From positions 1 through 64,000 of IMG/VR virus record IMGVR_UViG_3300009553_000019: a DNA stretch of 64,000 nucleotides, one strand, 5' to 3'. The notes under the pieces were generated by a model. It was given only the letters and a program-made list of their open reading frames with translations. It was not told the DNA's origin and made no database searches. This document shows, piece after piece, positions 45,591-54,066 of the stretch. The stretch's first letter is position 1; the number at the start of each line of letters is the position of its first letter. Both the position numbers and the translations under genes were made by a program. This DNA comes from a virus.

Positions 45591-48500
45591 ATGGAAGGCA
45601 CTAGATATCGAGATGGCACGTTAGTTGACCAGAATCAACTACAAAGAACTGAGTCAACTAAGGCAGCCCAGATTTTAGATAGCCGAACTGATGAGTGGGA
45701 ACTGGGGATTGTAGGCGGATTAGTAGTAACCGTTAATAGCGTAAATACTAACCGAGTTGATTTATCTGCAGGTCATGGCTATGCAAATAATGCGGAGTTG
45801 GTTTTTATTGGGGTTGACCAGCTAAATATAGCTTTAGCAGATAATACACTTGGAGCTATTAACCTCCTTTACGCGTTTTATACTGAATTGGGTGGATCAC
45901 CATCACCACATGAGACCAATGGTACTGCGCCAGACACCGAGAATATAGCTTCTTTTAGGGTTAGGGTTTTAACAGCATCTCAATTTGCTGCCTTACCGTT
46001 TACCGACCCTACCTATTCTCAAGATGCTCAGGATAGGGCATTTTTGTTGAGTAAGATAACCGCTACTGGAGGTGCTTTAACTTCAGGCAGTATCACTCAA
46101 CCCCCACCATGGAGAGGGTTAAAGCAAGCAACTTTAGGGTTGCCAAATTTTGGCGATGGTATAAAGATCGTTATTGTTTCAGATACTACCCCAGAAGGAC
46201 CAAATGGTCAACTATCTTTTACCCAATCTCCAAACGCTTTAGCTTGGGCAGCTCCGGGAGATACCTTCGGTCCAACGGTACTGATTCCCAACGATGGTTA
46301 TTACACACTGACGTCTAGTGGTGGCTCAACAATTCAGGTTAATGTTCAGGTTACCGGATTGCCAGTAACGCCTCAAATAGTTACGGTTTCTATTTTAGGT
46401 CTATATACTCAAGAAGTTCCTAGAATGTCGGGAACTGACCTTCATCATAGAAGTTTAGTCGGAACTGGAACACCAACCAAACAAAACCCGCATGGTTTAT
46501 CACTAGCTGATATTTCACCTGAGTTCGTTGATGAAATTCGATTTCATCAACAGCTGATGCATAGTAATGGAATTTGGAGAGGGTCAAGTGCAAATTGCCT
46601 AAAGGTTTCTATTAACGAATCCCCATCTCCAGATAATTTGTTAATTAACACGCCAACTGGAGCAGATACCTACTTTGTTGATGGTAGACGGTTAGTTAGT
46701 ATCGTCAATTCTGGTGTATCTTTTACCGACGTTGTATCAAATAACAAATCACTGTATGAGATTTTCGTAGATGCTAGTGGCAATGTAAAGAAATCTGAAA
46801 GAGCCCGCCAACCCCAACCTGCAGTATTAGCAGGTTTGGAGAATGGTATAGTCTTTGTTTCAGAAGACTTCCCCGCTGGAACTTACCAACTGACATGGGA
46901 TACCACAGGAGCCCCACAACTATCGCTAAACGATGGCCCACCTGTCTTAATATTAGGAACAGGTCTTTACAATCTCAGGTTTGATTTTGGTTACATACAA
47001 TTCTATGTAGGCTCATACAGCAACTTACCTGGTGTATCTCCAAACCCCCCAGGAACGTTTGTTGAGGTGATTACAATAAACCCTGCTGTTAGCAAGAGTA
47101 AAAATCTTTCATTAGCTCAAGTTTACTTTTCAGGATCATCGTCAGGGTTTTTGGGCTATACACCAAATAGGGGAGTTGAGGCTGCCAAGCTAGTTGATAC
47201 TCGATTATTTGGAAGCATTGAAACCTATCATTTTAGAGATGATACTTTAAGAGAGTTAGAGCTTCCGACGGATGAACATAGCTATGACGGAGTAGTTATT
47301 GGCAGACCTGACCCACGATATACAGAAGGGCTAACTGTTTCAATTCTGGGTGGTTTAACAGTAACGGTAAATGGCTTCGCACCAGCTTATGTCAAAGGAC
47401 GTCGTTTTGAGGTTGAAGGTGGAGTGAACATTACTGTTCAAGGAACTTCTAGTACTGTAATCTATGTAAATGAGCATGGTTCGATAAGTGAATGCCCTAT
47501 AACTCTAGCCTCATTTTTGAGTGCAAATAATGCAACTGATGGGTTAAATCAAGACGGGTCATTAATCCTTCGAGGAGCTGCTCTAGCTCTAGTTTTATCA
47601 GATGCAGGTTCTGTAGTTGATGTTATAGATTTAAGACGAAATCTTGGAGGTGGGAACGTTTCTGTTGAACCATGGACTGTTGGTTCAACCAACTTCGTTT
47701 ATGGTGAGTTCTTTGATCTTAGAGGGGCTATTGTTTACGCCTCTGCTAACAAGATGTCGGTGATAAAGGTTCTTGAAACTGTTATTGATGATCAGATATC
47801 TCTTGTTGATGATTTGGTTATTGATGGTGGTGTGATCATTCTTGACTCAGCAGTCGCTTCACTTTCTAGTATTTTTGAAGTACTAAGCTCTGCAACTATA
47901 AGAAATGCTACAGTTGTGGCAGATATAGGCCCAATAACAGGGCCATTGCTAAACGGCAATTCAGCCAGTAATAGACACCTATCACTTGAAAGTGTTGCTT
48001 TGGTTGGGGCAGGTCTAACAGGTATAAAAATTGGTCCTGCTTCAAATACCCAGCAAGTTACCATTCGAGATTTAGTGTGCAGAGTTGGTGTTGCAGGTCC
48101 TGCTACTGCAAATCCCGTAGTTGAATTGCAAGTAAACACTGCAGTTGATGTTGATGGGATTACGTATGATCCAGGCCTATCACTTACAAGTGATGGGATA
48201 ATCAAACTATCGGGAGCTGGCATAAATTACGATTTAGGTTTATCTGTATCTGGAATACATTCAAAATCAACAGCTTGGGTAGTAGGGTTTGGTGGAAGCG
48301 GAAACACTTTACAAAATCTCAAAGTCTCTGATTGTGTAGGGATCAAACTAGATACCTTCTCTACCACACCTACATCTAAAGTTGCCTTTGCTAACACAAC
48401 ATGTCTTGGAGCTTTGGTATTAACATCTCTACAAGATTCAAGTTTTAGCAATTGCTCAATGCCTAATGGGTTTGGACTAATTTCTGTTCAAAATGTGACC

Positions 48501-49538
48501 TTTACTAGCTGTATTGCTAGTAATTTAGGCGCGATCAATGGCTCGAATATTACTTTTACTGATTGTCAGCATACAAGCCAGTTACATCAATCTGGAACTG
48601 TAGATACGCTTACAATCAGAGGCGGGAGATATCCAGCTGGATTTTTAGCAGATCCAGCTGGAAATCTATCCATTTTCCGAATTACTGACTGCAGTATAGG
48701 CCCAATTGTTTTGGATGGATCTGCGAATAGAAGCCAGATTTGGATTGAGCGTAATCTTTTAAATGGATCAATTAGCTGTAATCTTTCAGCAGTGACCAAA
48801 GTTGGTTTATTCATAAAGGGTAATTCACAGCTGGTTAATTCTAAAATTCAATGTACAAATGTCAGCGAAGCATGGTTGACGAATAACAGATTCTTTTCAG
48901 TGTTTGCTAGTTATGAATCCGCCCCTTATTGGTTTCAAGCAAGTCCTGGATCAAAGATAACAGATATTAGCATTGATGATAACCGTTTCGACATTGTTGG
49001 AACTGCAGGAGCAGCACCTCCAGCTACCTGGGCTTATTACGTAATTAACATGCTATCAGCCCCTGCTCCAAACAGAACAGAGAGGGTTAGCATTCGGGGG
49101 AATCAGTTTCATTGGACTCCAACTTCCCTCCAACCCATTCTGTGCTTTCATAGTGGGCGATCATTAAGTCTCCAAATTTTAAACAACCGTATGAAGTCCG
49201 AATCAGTGGGTACAGTTACCTGGTCGACATACGGTGGAGGTTCTACCCCATTTACTGCCTTTCATATGGGGTTGTTTACTAGTGATTTACCTTTTAGTGA
49301 CCCTTCAGCAGAAAAATCTGCAACTGGAGATTTGGCTATTGTTTCTGGAAATACTGCAGAAGACTCTGGAGGACCTATCTCAGTACCTTGGTTGGTAGCC
49401 AGCACTGGGGTTGGTGGGCAATATTTTGTAGGTTCAAATAATATGCCTCAAATTGGTAACACACGATACCCGACTGACGGTTCTTTTGTTGGGTGGTGTG
49501 GAGCTCTCAGTAATTTTACGCTTAACAACAACCTGTGA
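45591..49538 (+). CDS. Giant tail fibre with baseplate-attachment N-terminus and beta-helix
   Basis: 1315 residues, start ATG 45591 with GAGG 7 nt upstream. The N-terminus (RYRDGTLVDQNQLQRTEST) is typical of proteins that plug into a baseplate. Around 278-300, MSGTDLHHRSLVGTGTPTKQ followed by NPHGLS is a recurrent phage-tail motif. Beta modules follow up to 690. From about 700 to 1290 the sequence has beta-helix rungs (FSNCSMPNG, FTSCIASN, FTDCQHTS, IDDNRFDI, IRGNQFHW, ILNNRMKS). It is the second giant beta-helix product of this cluster and the last large structural gene before the early-type region. Confidence 0.72.
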   Translation: MEGTRYRDGTLVDQNQLQRTESTKAAQILDSRTDEWELGIVGGLVVTVNSVNTNRVDLSAGHGYANNAELVFIGVDQLNIALADNTLGAINLLYAFYTELGGSPSPHETNGTAPDTENIASFRVRVLTASQFAALPFTDPTYSQDAQDRAFLLSKITATGGALTSGSITQPPPWRGLKQATLGLPNFGDGIKIVIVSDTTPEGPNGQLSFTQSPNALAWAAPGDTFGPTVLIPNDGYYTLTSSGGSTIQVNVQVTGLPVTPQIVTVSILGLYTQEVPRMSGTDLHHRSLVGTGTPTKQNPHGLSLADISPEFVDEIRFHQQLMHSNGIWRGSSANCLKVSINESPSPDNLLINTPTGADTYFVDGRRLVSIVNSGVSFTDVVSNNKSLYEIFVDASGNVKKSERARQPQPAVLAGLENGIVFVSEDFPAGTYQLTWDTTGAPQLSLNDGPPVLILGTGLYNLRFDFGYIQFYVGSYSNLPGVSPNPPGTFVEVITINPAVSKSKNLSLAQVYFSGSSSGFLGYTPNRGVEAAKLVDTRLFGSIETYHFRDDTLRELELPTDEHSYDGVVIGRPDPRYTEGLTVSILGGLTVTVNGFAPAYVKGRRFEVEGGVNITVQGTSSTVIYVNEHGSISECPITLASFLSANNATDGLNQDGSLILRGAALALVLSDAGSVVDVIDLRRNLGGGNVSVEPWTVGSTNFVYGEFFDLRGAIVYASANKMSVIKVLETVIDDQISLVDDLVIDGGVIILDSAVASLSSIFEVLSSATIRNATVVADIGPITGPLLNGNSASNRHLSLESVALVGAGLTGIKIGPASNTQQVTIRDLVCRVGVAGPATANPVVELQVNTAVDVDGITYDPGLSLTSDGIIKLSGAGINYDLGLSVSGIHSKSTAWVVGFGGSGNTLQNLKVSDCVGIKLDTFSTTPTSKVAFANTTCLGALVLTSLQDSSFSNCSMPNGFGLISVQNVTFTSCIASNLGAINGSNITFTDCQHTSQLHQSGTVDTLTIRGGRYPAGFLADPAGNLSIFRITDCSIGPIVLDGSANRSQIWIERNLLNGSISCNLSAVTKVGLFIKGNSQLVNSKIQCTNVSEAWLTNNRFFSVFASYESAPYWFQASPGSKITDISIDDNRFDIVGTAGAAPPATWAYYVINMLSAPAPNRTERVSIRGNQFHWTPTSLQPILCFHSGRSLSLQILNNRMKSESVGTVTWSTYGGGSTPFTAFHMGLFTSDLPFSDPSAEKSATGDLAIVSGNTAEDSGGPISVPWLVASTGVGGQYFVGSNNMPQIGNTRYPTDGSFVGWCGALSNFTLNNNL

Positions 49539-49542
49539 AACA

Positions 49543-49848
49543 ATGGAATTACACAACACAAAATTATCCTTCCTCTCTTGGTTACAGCTTAGCCTCGAAC
49601 AGAGAAATCTTGTAAAACAAGCTTTAGTTAGGTTAAGTGCATTCAACTGGACAGATCAAACGGTACAAGATTGGTACTCAGCTAGAAAAATTGGTTTTAC
49701 AGATCATTTAGGAATTCAGCTGTGGGGGTTGGTTGGTGAGAATTACAGACTTCTGGCAAAGTTAGAATTAAAAAGAATCGTATGGTATGTTGGTCATGCA
49801 TGGAAATCACAGCCAGAGTTGATTATCGAAATTTCTTCATCTACTTGA
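49543..49848 (+). CDS. Small protein after the fibre gene, unknown
   Basis: 101 residues from ATG 49543, five bases after the fibre stop. A longer open frame extends upstream inside the fibre gene, but that part is an overlap shadow. Helical and Trp-rich (LSFLSWLQLSLEQRNLVKQA; NWTDQTVQDWYSARKIGF). No Shine-Dalgarno sequence is obvious. Its stop lies within the -35 box of the next promoter. It could be a fibre-assembly chaperone, by position only. Confidence 0.55.
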   Translation: MELHNTKLSFLSWLQLSLEQRNLVKQALVRLSAFNWTDQTVQDWYSARKIGFTDHLGIQLWGLVGENYRLLAKLELKRIVWYVGHAWKSQPELIIEISSST

Positions 49849-49878
49849 TTCTCTAGTGATCATTATTATGATCATTGT
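49845..49878 (+). promoter_or_regulatory. Repeated promoter, copy 1 (with full palindrome)
   Basis: TTGATT (49845-49850), 16 nt, TATGAT (49867-49872), then CATTGT and the probable transcript start at ATG 49879. The sequence TGATCAT-TATT-ATGATCA is a perfect 7-bp dyad over the -10 region, the longest of the six copies. Confidence 0.75.
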
Positions 49879-49890
49879 ATGAAGGTTTCA

Positions 49891-50649
49891 ATGATTCGAT
49901 ATACAATGGTAGCTTTGATGGTCCTAACAGGATGTGGTCCAGCTTTTACTGCTGCTGAAGATTCTGGTGGAGCTTCTGGTCGAACAGCAATTGATGAAGT
50001 TGCAGGTCAACCCTCAGAGCAAGATAATGCTGGCATGGCTGGGGTTAATCTATCATTAGCTGGATCTAACGGAATCGAAAATCTTGGGGGTTCAGTTTCA
50101 ACTGGTGGTGCAGACACTGCAGGACATTCTGGAAGCTCTAGTGCAGGAGCTTCTATAGGTGGTTCGATTGACTCCCAAAATCCCACTGAATCCTCTGCTA
50201 GAATTTCAATTCGATTGCCAGCTAGTACGAATGGGGGTAACTGCCCGGATCCTGGGACAACTTATATTGTAGGTTCAAAACCTCCTACTCAATCAGATCC
50301 AGGAACTCCAGTATCTAATGGAGGTAGTGTTGAGACTTCTTGTATCTTTTCTGATACAGGATTTGGTGGAAAATTAAAAGCATCTCACTTAGCATTTGAT
50401 GATAGTATTGACCTAACGATTAGAAATGGAGTTAGGGAGCTCGATGGATCAATCGATGCAGACTTTACTTTCGTTACTTCAAAGCTAGGAAGTGAGTTTA
50501 CAGGAAATTGCAAACTTACTCCGTTGGTTAAGTTCAGCCAAGAAATGGTTTGGGGTCAGTTCTCTTGCAGCAGTATTACTAGCGCTGATGGAGATCAATG
50601 TCAAGTCGGGGAAAGTGTAATTGTTTTTCGTAACTGCTCAGATAAGTGA
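49891..50649 (+). CDS. Secreted lipoprotein with Gly/Ser-rich linker
   Basis: 252 residues from ATG 49891, preferred over ATG 49879 because AAGG precedes it at the right distance and the predicted transcript begins near 49879. The signal is MIRYTMVALMVLTGC, a clear lipobox with the lipid-bearing Cys at position 15. Residues about 20-105 are a flexible Gly/Ser/Ala/Thr linker. The remaining domain has paired cysteines (GNCPDPG, ETSCIFSD, GNCKLTPL, FSCSS, DQCQVG, RNCSD), probably disulfide-bonded and surface-exposed. This style is common in myxobacterial lipoproteins. A phage version could mask or alter receptors of the infected cell. The function is inference. Confidence 0.72.
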   Translation: MIRYTMVALMVLTGCGPAFTAAEDSGGASGRTAIDEVAGQPSEQDNAGMAGVNLSLAGSNGIENLGGSVSTGGADTAGHSGSSSAGASIGGSIDSQNPTESSARISIRLPASTNGGNCPDPGTTYIVGSKPPTQSDPGTPVSNGGSVETSCIFSDTGFGGKLKASHLAFDDSIDLTIRNGVRELDGSIDADFTFVTSKLGSEFTGNCKLTPLVKFSQEMVWGQFSCSSITSADGDQCQVGESVIVFRNCSDK

Positions 50650-50669
50650 AAATTTTCGAGGCTTCATAC

Positions 50670-50704
50670 TTGATTTCATTCTGAATCATTATTAAGATAT
50701 TTGT
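50670..50704 (+). promoter_or_regulatory. Repeated promoter, copy 2
   Basis: TTGATT (50670-50675), 17 nt, TAAGAT (50693-50698), ATTTGT, then ATG 50705. The -10 differs by one base from the family consensus, which also spoils one arm of the palindrome (ATCATTATTAAGAT). Confidence 0.7.
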
Positions 50705-51097
50705 ATGATGCTATTTACAGAAACAGAACTTCTCCCTCTTGAAGAAATAGCTTGGCAAAAGTCCAATTTGAAAACCATGTACGACGAGGAAACTAAAATG
50801 CACGATCCAGAAATCTCAGAAGAAAACATCAAAAACGCAGTGATGGAAATCAAAGAATTTGATTATACTAACGTTGAAACAGCGGTCATAGAAATGGTCA
50901 AAGCTGACCTGAAACCAAAGAAAGTTCTCAAGAAACCAGCTCCAGTTACTTGCTCAATCTGTGGTCGAGAACGTGATTGTCGTTCAATGAAAGCAACTCT
51001 GGTAGAAGATTCTGCATTGAATCAAGTTCGGCGATATGTTTGTCGTAAGACAGTCAAAGCTGAAGATGGTTCGGTAAAATGCTTCATCAAGGAATAA
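50705..51097 (+). CDS. Small cysteine-motif protein, unknown
   Basis: 130 residues if translation starts at ATG 50705, at the promoter's predicted transcript start. An in-frame ATG at 50798 has a much better ribosome-binding sequence (GAGGA, 7 nt upstream) and would give 99 residues (MHDPEISEENIKN). The C-terminal half has CSICGRERDC and two further cysteines, a possible zinc knuckle (CxxC ... C ... C). Lys/Glu-rich elsewhere. It is the first gene of the operon that contains the ADP-ribosylglycohydrolase. No known family. Confidence 0.6.
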   Translation: MMLFTETELLPLEEIAWQKSNLKTMYDEETKMHDPEISEENIKNAVMEIKEFDYTNVETAVIEMVKADLKPKKVLKKPAPVTCSICGRERDCRSMKATLVEDSALNQVRRYVCRKTVKAEDGSVKCFIKE

Positions 51098-51098
51098 G

Positions 51099-52139
51099 AT
51101 GAAGTACACAGGAAAATTGGATCGGGCAATCGGTGCTTTGGTTGGTAGTGCTATTGGTGATACATTTGGAGCTCCACTAGAGTTCAGGCCAGCTATCACT
51201 GAGCCAAAAAACTGGGTTACCGAAATCACTGGTGGAGGGGGGTTTGGCTGGAGACCTGGAGAGGTAACTGATGACACGATTATGGCCAACGCCATAACTC
51301 AAATGTATCTCCAACACGGCCGTTATAACCAAACCTTCCTGGTTAATCAGTGGTTAGACTGGTTGCATCGAGGTCCGAAGGATATTGGAAGTTGGACTCG
51401 CCAAGCCTTGCATCGAATGGAACGAGAAAAGACTCGAAGTGGTATGTTCGATCACTTTCATTGGGGATCGAACCGTCACGGACTTAGAGATGAAAAGCAT
51501 CCAGCTGTTAAGCTATGGAAATCTGCTGGTTGGAGGGATGCAGGAAATGGCGGAGTTATGCGATGCGTTCCCAGCGCATTAGCAACCCCTCGAGCAAGGG
51601 ATCGAATTCGGGAGGTTCGATGGATTTGTGAAGACACTCACCCTGATCCTCGAGCTATTGCCAGCTGCATTGGAGTAGTTGAAACTTGCGCTCAGCTAAT
51701 TGCAGGTGATTCTGTAGAAGTTGCAGTTGGGGCGGCATTTTCAAGAATCAAATTCAAGACTGTAATTCCTTGGTGTGATACATGGAAGTCTGAAACTATT
51801 TTCGAAAGCTATGAAAATACCTTGTTTCTTGTTAAACAAGCGATGCTGACATCAAAGTCACTTCCTTGGCATAAGTGGACGAATAGTGGATATACGATTG
51901 GGACTATCGAATCAGCTTTCGCAGCTCTGCACCAATGCGACTCGTTCGAAGATGGTTTGGTGATGATCGTCAATCGCGGTAATGATGCTGATTCGGTGGG
52001 AGCTGTTGCTGGATCTCTGCTAGGAGCGAAGTTTGGTTTTGAGGCGATTCCCAAACGTTGGTTTGACAAGCTAGAAAACGGACAACAGTACGTCGATAAT
52101 GCTATCCGACTGTATCAACAGATTCGGAGTAACCGATAA
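51099..52139 (+). CDS. ADP-ribosylglycohydrolase (DraG/ARH family)
   Basis: 346 residues. All family metal-site motifs are present: GSAIGDTFGAP (17-27), VTDDT (56-60, the paired Asp that bind Mg) and NRGNDADSVGAVAGSLLGA (about 291-309). There is also GNGGVMRC in the middle. These enzymes remove ADP-ribose from proteins, nucleic acids or small molecules. In a phage this could undo host ADP-ribosylation defences, reverse a phage-made modification, or restore NAD metabolism. The start is ATG 51099, one base after the upstream stop. Full length and intact, so likely active. The target is unknown. Confidence 0.88.
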   Translation: MKYTGKLDRAIGALVGSAIGDTFGAPLEFRPAITEPKNWVTEITGGGGFGWRPGEVTDDTIMANAITQMYLQHGRYNQTFLVNQWLDWLHRGPKDIGSWTRQALHRMEREKTRSGMFDHFHWGSNRHGLRDEKHPAVKLWKSAGWRDAGNGGVMRCVPSALATPRARDRIREVRWICEDTHPDPRAIASCIGVVETCAQLIAGDSVEVAVGAAFSRIKFKTVIPWCDTWKSETIFESYENTLFLVKQAMLTSKSLPWHKWTNSGYTIGTIESAFAALHQCDSFEDGLVMIVNRGNDADSVGAVAGSLLGAKFGFEAIPKRWFDKLENGQQYVDNAIRLYQQIRSNR

Positions 52140-52358
52140 ATGGTTTACACACCCGCATTACAAATTTTGCTAGGATCTTTCTTAGCTACTGTAGATCTAA
52201 GTTGCCATGAATATTGGTGGGTCGCTTGGTGGCTGTTTTTCGTTGCCACGGGTATCTTGATAATGTTTGTTGATTGTTGTGTAGAAGAAAAGCTGAATGA
52301 GATGATAGCCAGGCGAGAAGAGTTTCTACAAGAGCTTGAATTGGAGGAACTACAATGA
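52140..52358 (+). CDS. Small membrane protein
   Basis: 72 residues, ATG immediately after the preceding stop. A short hydrophobic stretch (LQILLGSFLATVDLS) and a strong membrane segment (WWVAWWLFFVATGILIMFV) are followed by a charged helical tail (EEKLNEMIARREEFLQELEL). Small membrane proteins of this type in phage early regions may act on the host envelope or on superinfection. There is nothing specific to assign one. Confidence 0.6.
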   Translation: MVYTPALQILLGSFLATVDLSCHEYWWVAWWLFFVATGILIMFVDCCVEEKLNEMIARREEFLQELELEELQ

Positions 52359-52624
52359 ACGCAGGTCAAAAGATTCTTTATGATCTGTTTGAAGATATTC
52401 TTCATGCTATTCCTGAACTACCAGTTAAGGACCAGGTAAAGTATCTGCAGGTTAGCTTTAATTATGCAGCACCAGAACGGGAGTTTGAGTTTTGGCAGAG
52501 GTTGTCAGTAATTCTAAACCAAAACTCAAATTCTGGAAGCTGGGATGGCTGGGAGTACAGGATTGCTTTTCTTTACAACGACGCGGCAGAAAATCGAAAC
52601 AAGCTGTCTAACGAGGCTGCATGA
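52355..52624 (+). CDS. Small acidic protein, unknown
   Basis: 89 residues joined by ATGA to the membrane-protein gene, ending in ATGA with the next one. Helical, aromatic-rich (ILYDLFEDILHAIPEL; EFEFWQRLSVILNQNS). No motif recognised. The tight coupling indicates one translational unit with its neighbours. Confidence 0.55.
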   Translation: MNAGQKILYDLFEDILHAIPELPVKDQVKYLQVSFNYAAPEREFEFWQRLSVILNQNSNSGSWDGWEYRIAFLYNDAAENRNKLSNEAA

Positions 52625-53031
52625 TCTCATGGGATTGTGAATTACTGTACGAAGACGGAGTTCGTCTGTACAACAGTAAAAAACTTCGTAACATTAAGAT
52701 AATGTCTGATAATCGTCAGATAGGTGACTTGGTTTACAAGACGACGGAGGGTATCATACGAACTCTTATCTCTGGCTACAAGGTTGACCATTTCAGTATT
52801 CACTGGCTGACCATTTCAGGGTATGAGCTAGGGCTAGATGGCCAAACAATGTTTAAGCAGGTCCTTGCTATTCAACCAGCAATTCTCGAAGCTAATATAG
52901 GACAAGAGAAAGCTGAAGTCCTGGTAAAGACTGAATTAACCAACCCACTTTTATGCATACGGTGTAATCTTGAAAGAGATGAGCATCCCCATCCTAGTGT
53001 ACTTAGGAACTGCATAGTATTTTTAGAGTGA
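52621..53031 (+). CDS. Hypothetical protein before the tRNA pair
   Basis: 136 residues, ATGA-coupled. The mixed alpha/beta sequence includes GDLVYKTTEGIIRTLISG. The C-terminus has CIRCNLERDEHPHP, a CxxC next to a DEHPHP segment that could bind a metal. It ends 17 nt before tRNA-Pro, so the tRNAs may be processed from the same transcript. Confidence 0.55.
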   Translation: MISWDCELLYEDGVRLYNSKKLRNIKIMSDNRQIGDLVYKTTEGIIRTLISGYKVDHFSIHWLTISGYELGLDGQTMFKQVLAIQPAILEANIGQEKAEVLVKTELTNPLLCIRCNLERDEHPHPSVLRNCIVFLE

Positions 53032-53048
53032 CGGTAATATAGCTTGAA

Positions 53049-53121
53049 CGGGGTATGGCGCAGTTGGTAGCGCGCGTGCTTTGGGAGCATGAGGTCGCCA
53101 GTTCGAGTCTGGCTACCCCGA
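53049..53121 (+). tRNA. tRNA-Pro (UGG)
   Basis: The cloverleaf is complete: acceptor stem CGGGGTA/TACCCCG, D-arm GCGC...GCGC, anticodon stem CGTGC/GCATG with loop TTTGGGA (anticodon TGG), and T-arm GCCAG-TTCGAGT-CTGGC. Discriminator A; CCA is not encoded. It reads CCA codons, with wobble. Confidence 0.95.
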
Positions 53122-53130
53122 CTATAATCT

Positions 53131-53203
53131 GCCACCTTAGCTCAGTTGGTCGAGCAGCTGTTTTGTAAGCAGCAGGTCATCGGTTCAAATCCGATAGGTG
53201 GCT
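53131..53203 (+). tRNA. tRNA-Thr (UGU)
   Basis: Acceptor stem GCCACCT/AGGTGGC, D-arm GCTC...GAGC, anticodon stem GCTGT/GCAGC with loop TTTGTAA (anticodon TGT), and T-arm ATCGG-TTCAAAT-CCGAT. CCA is not encoded. It lies 9 nt after tRNA-Pro. It reads ACA, a codon used heavily in the Thr-rich fibres. Confidence 0.95.
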
Positions 53204-53238
53204 CTAATGACTCTTTGTAAAAATCTTGATTCTGCTAC

Positions 53239-53272
53239 TTGATTTGTCGTTAATCATTATTATGATGTTTGT
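53239..53272 (+). promoter_or_regulatory. Repeated promoter, copy 3
   Basis: TTGATT (53239-53244), 16 nt, TATGAT (53261-53266), GTTTGT, then ATG 53273. The dyad ATCAT-TATT-ATGAT is intact. The first codon of the next gene coincides with the expected transcript start, implying a leaderless mRNA. Confidence 0.75.
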
Positions 53273-53431
53273 ATGGACAAATTGGAGCAAGGAAAGATCA
53301 AAGTTGAAGCTAGCAGGCTTAGGCTAGCTGGTTATGAAAAACAGGCTGAAGATCTTCTTGCTAAGATGTATAGCAAAGTCAAAGCAGAGAAGCTCAAGAA
53401 CAGGAAGAAATTCTTGAGTAGGAGTCGTTGA
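53273..53431 (+). CDS. 52-residue basic helical protein (leaderless?)
   Basis: The gene begins MDKLEQGKIKVEASRLRLAG and ends NRKKFLSRSR. One long amphipathic helix, with many Lys/Arg. No Shine-Dalgarno sequence precedes the ATG, which is exactly where transcription from promoter copy 3 should begin. It runs to TGA 53429-53431, directly abutting the next ATG, which supports a real coding role. A small early protein that could bind host RNA polymerase or nucleic acid; unproven. Confidence 0.6.
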   Translation: MDKLEQGKIKVEASRLRLAGYEKQAEDLLAKMYSKVKAEKLKNRKKFLSRSR

Positions 53432-53680
53432 ATGAAACTGGAAATTGAAGTAACTCAGGTACAGGTAATTCGTATACCTTACCATACAGATACCATTTAC
53501 TTCTCTTTTGCTGGACCAACCCCCTTTCCAAAAATGTCAGAAAAAGAGCCTGGTAAGTATGGGCCCGTAATGAAAGTTGAATGCCAGAAAGGGTTTGCAG
53601 AAGTGTGGTTGAGATCAATGGGCATTACCTCTTGTGAATTGATCACTCAAGAAGGTTCTAAACAGGTTACTATCCCATGA
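53432..53680 (+). CDS. Hypothetical protein
   Basis: 82 residues, ATG directly after the preceding TGA. Beta-rich opening (LEIEVTQVQVIRIPYHTDTI) with a strand-turn-strand centre (GPVMKVECQKGFAEVWLRS). It overlaps the following gene by ATGA. No family recognised. Confidence 0.55.
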   Translation: MKLEIEVTQVQVIRIPYHTDTIYFSFAGPTPFPKMSEKEPGKYGPVMKVECQKGFAEVWLRSMGITSCELITQEGSKQVTIP

Positions 53681-54066
53681 AAACCATCAAAACTGTCTGG
53701 AAGTTTCCCATTGTTAATGGTGAATTTACTCACAAGATTCCAGTTGGGGCTGAGTTCTTAACCCTACAGCGGTGGATGGAAACCCCTGTATTCTGGATGT
53801 TGGTAGATCCAAAAGCGAAGAAAGAGGAGCGAAAGTTCTTCCTTACAGGAACTGGAACCGATATTGAGGTTGATAGTAACTCAGTCCTAACTTACCTTGG
53901 CACATTCCAGATGCAAGGTGGTTCCACTGTCTTTCACTTATTTGAGATGACTGGAGTAGCTCCTGTCCTCAAGTTGCTAACCTCAAAAGAACCTCCACTA
54001 GAAACAGACGATTCAAAATCCGGTAACATTACTCCAACAGACCCTAAAGGAACGAATCAATGGTAA
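53677..54066 (+). CDS. DUF7352-like phage protein
   Basis: 129 residues. The pattern TIKTVWKFPIVNGEFTHKIP, AEFLTLQRW, FWMLVDPKAKKEERKFFLTG, TYLGTFQMQGGSTVFHLFE matches a small beta-sandwich family (DUF7352) found in many phages, function unknown. The C-terminal 30 residues are a charged linker beyond the domain. Last codons overlap the next ATG by seven bases. Confidence 0.6.
   Translation: MKTIKTVWKFPIVNGEFTHKIPVGAEFLTLQRWMETPVFWMLVDPKAKKEERKFFLTGTGTDIEVDSNSVLTYLGTFQMQGGSTVFHLFEMTGVAPVLKLLTSKEPPLETDDSKSGNITPTDPKGTNQW

Noticed and set aside
53131-53203. Integration attachment site at the tRNA genes
   Set aside because: No integrase gene or repeated tRNA 3' end is visible in the window.
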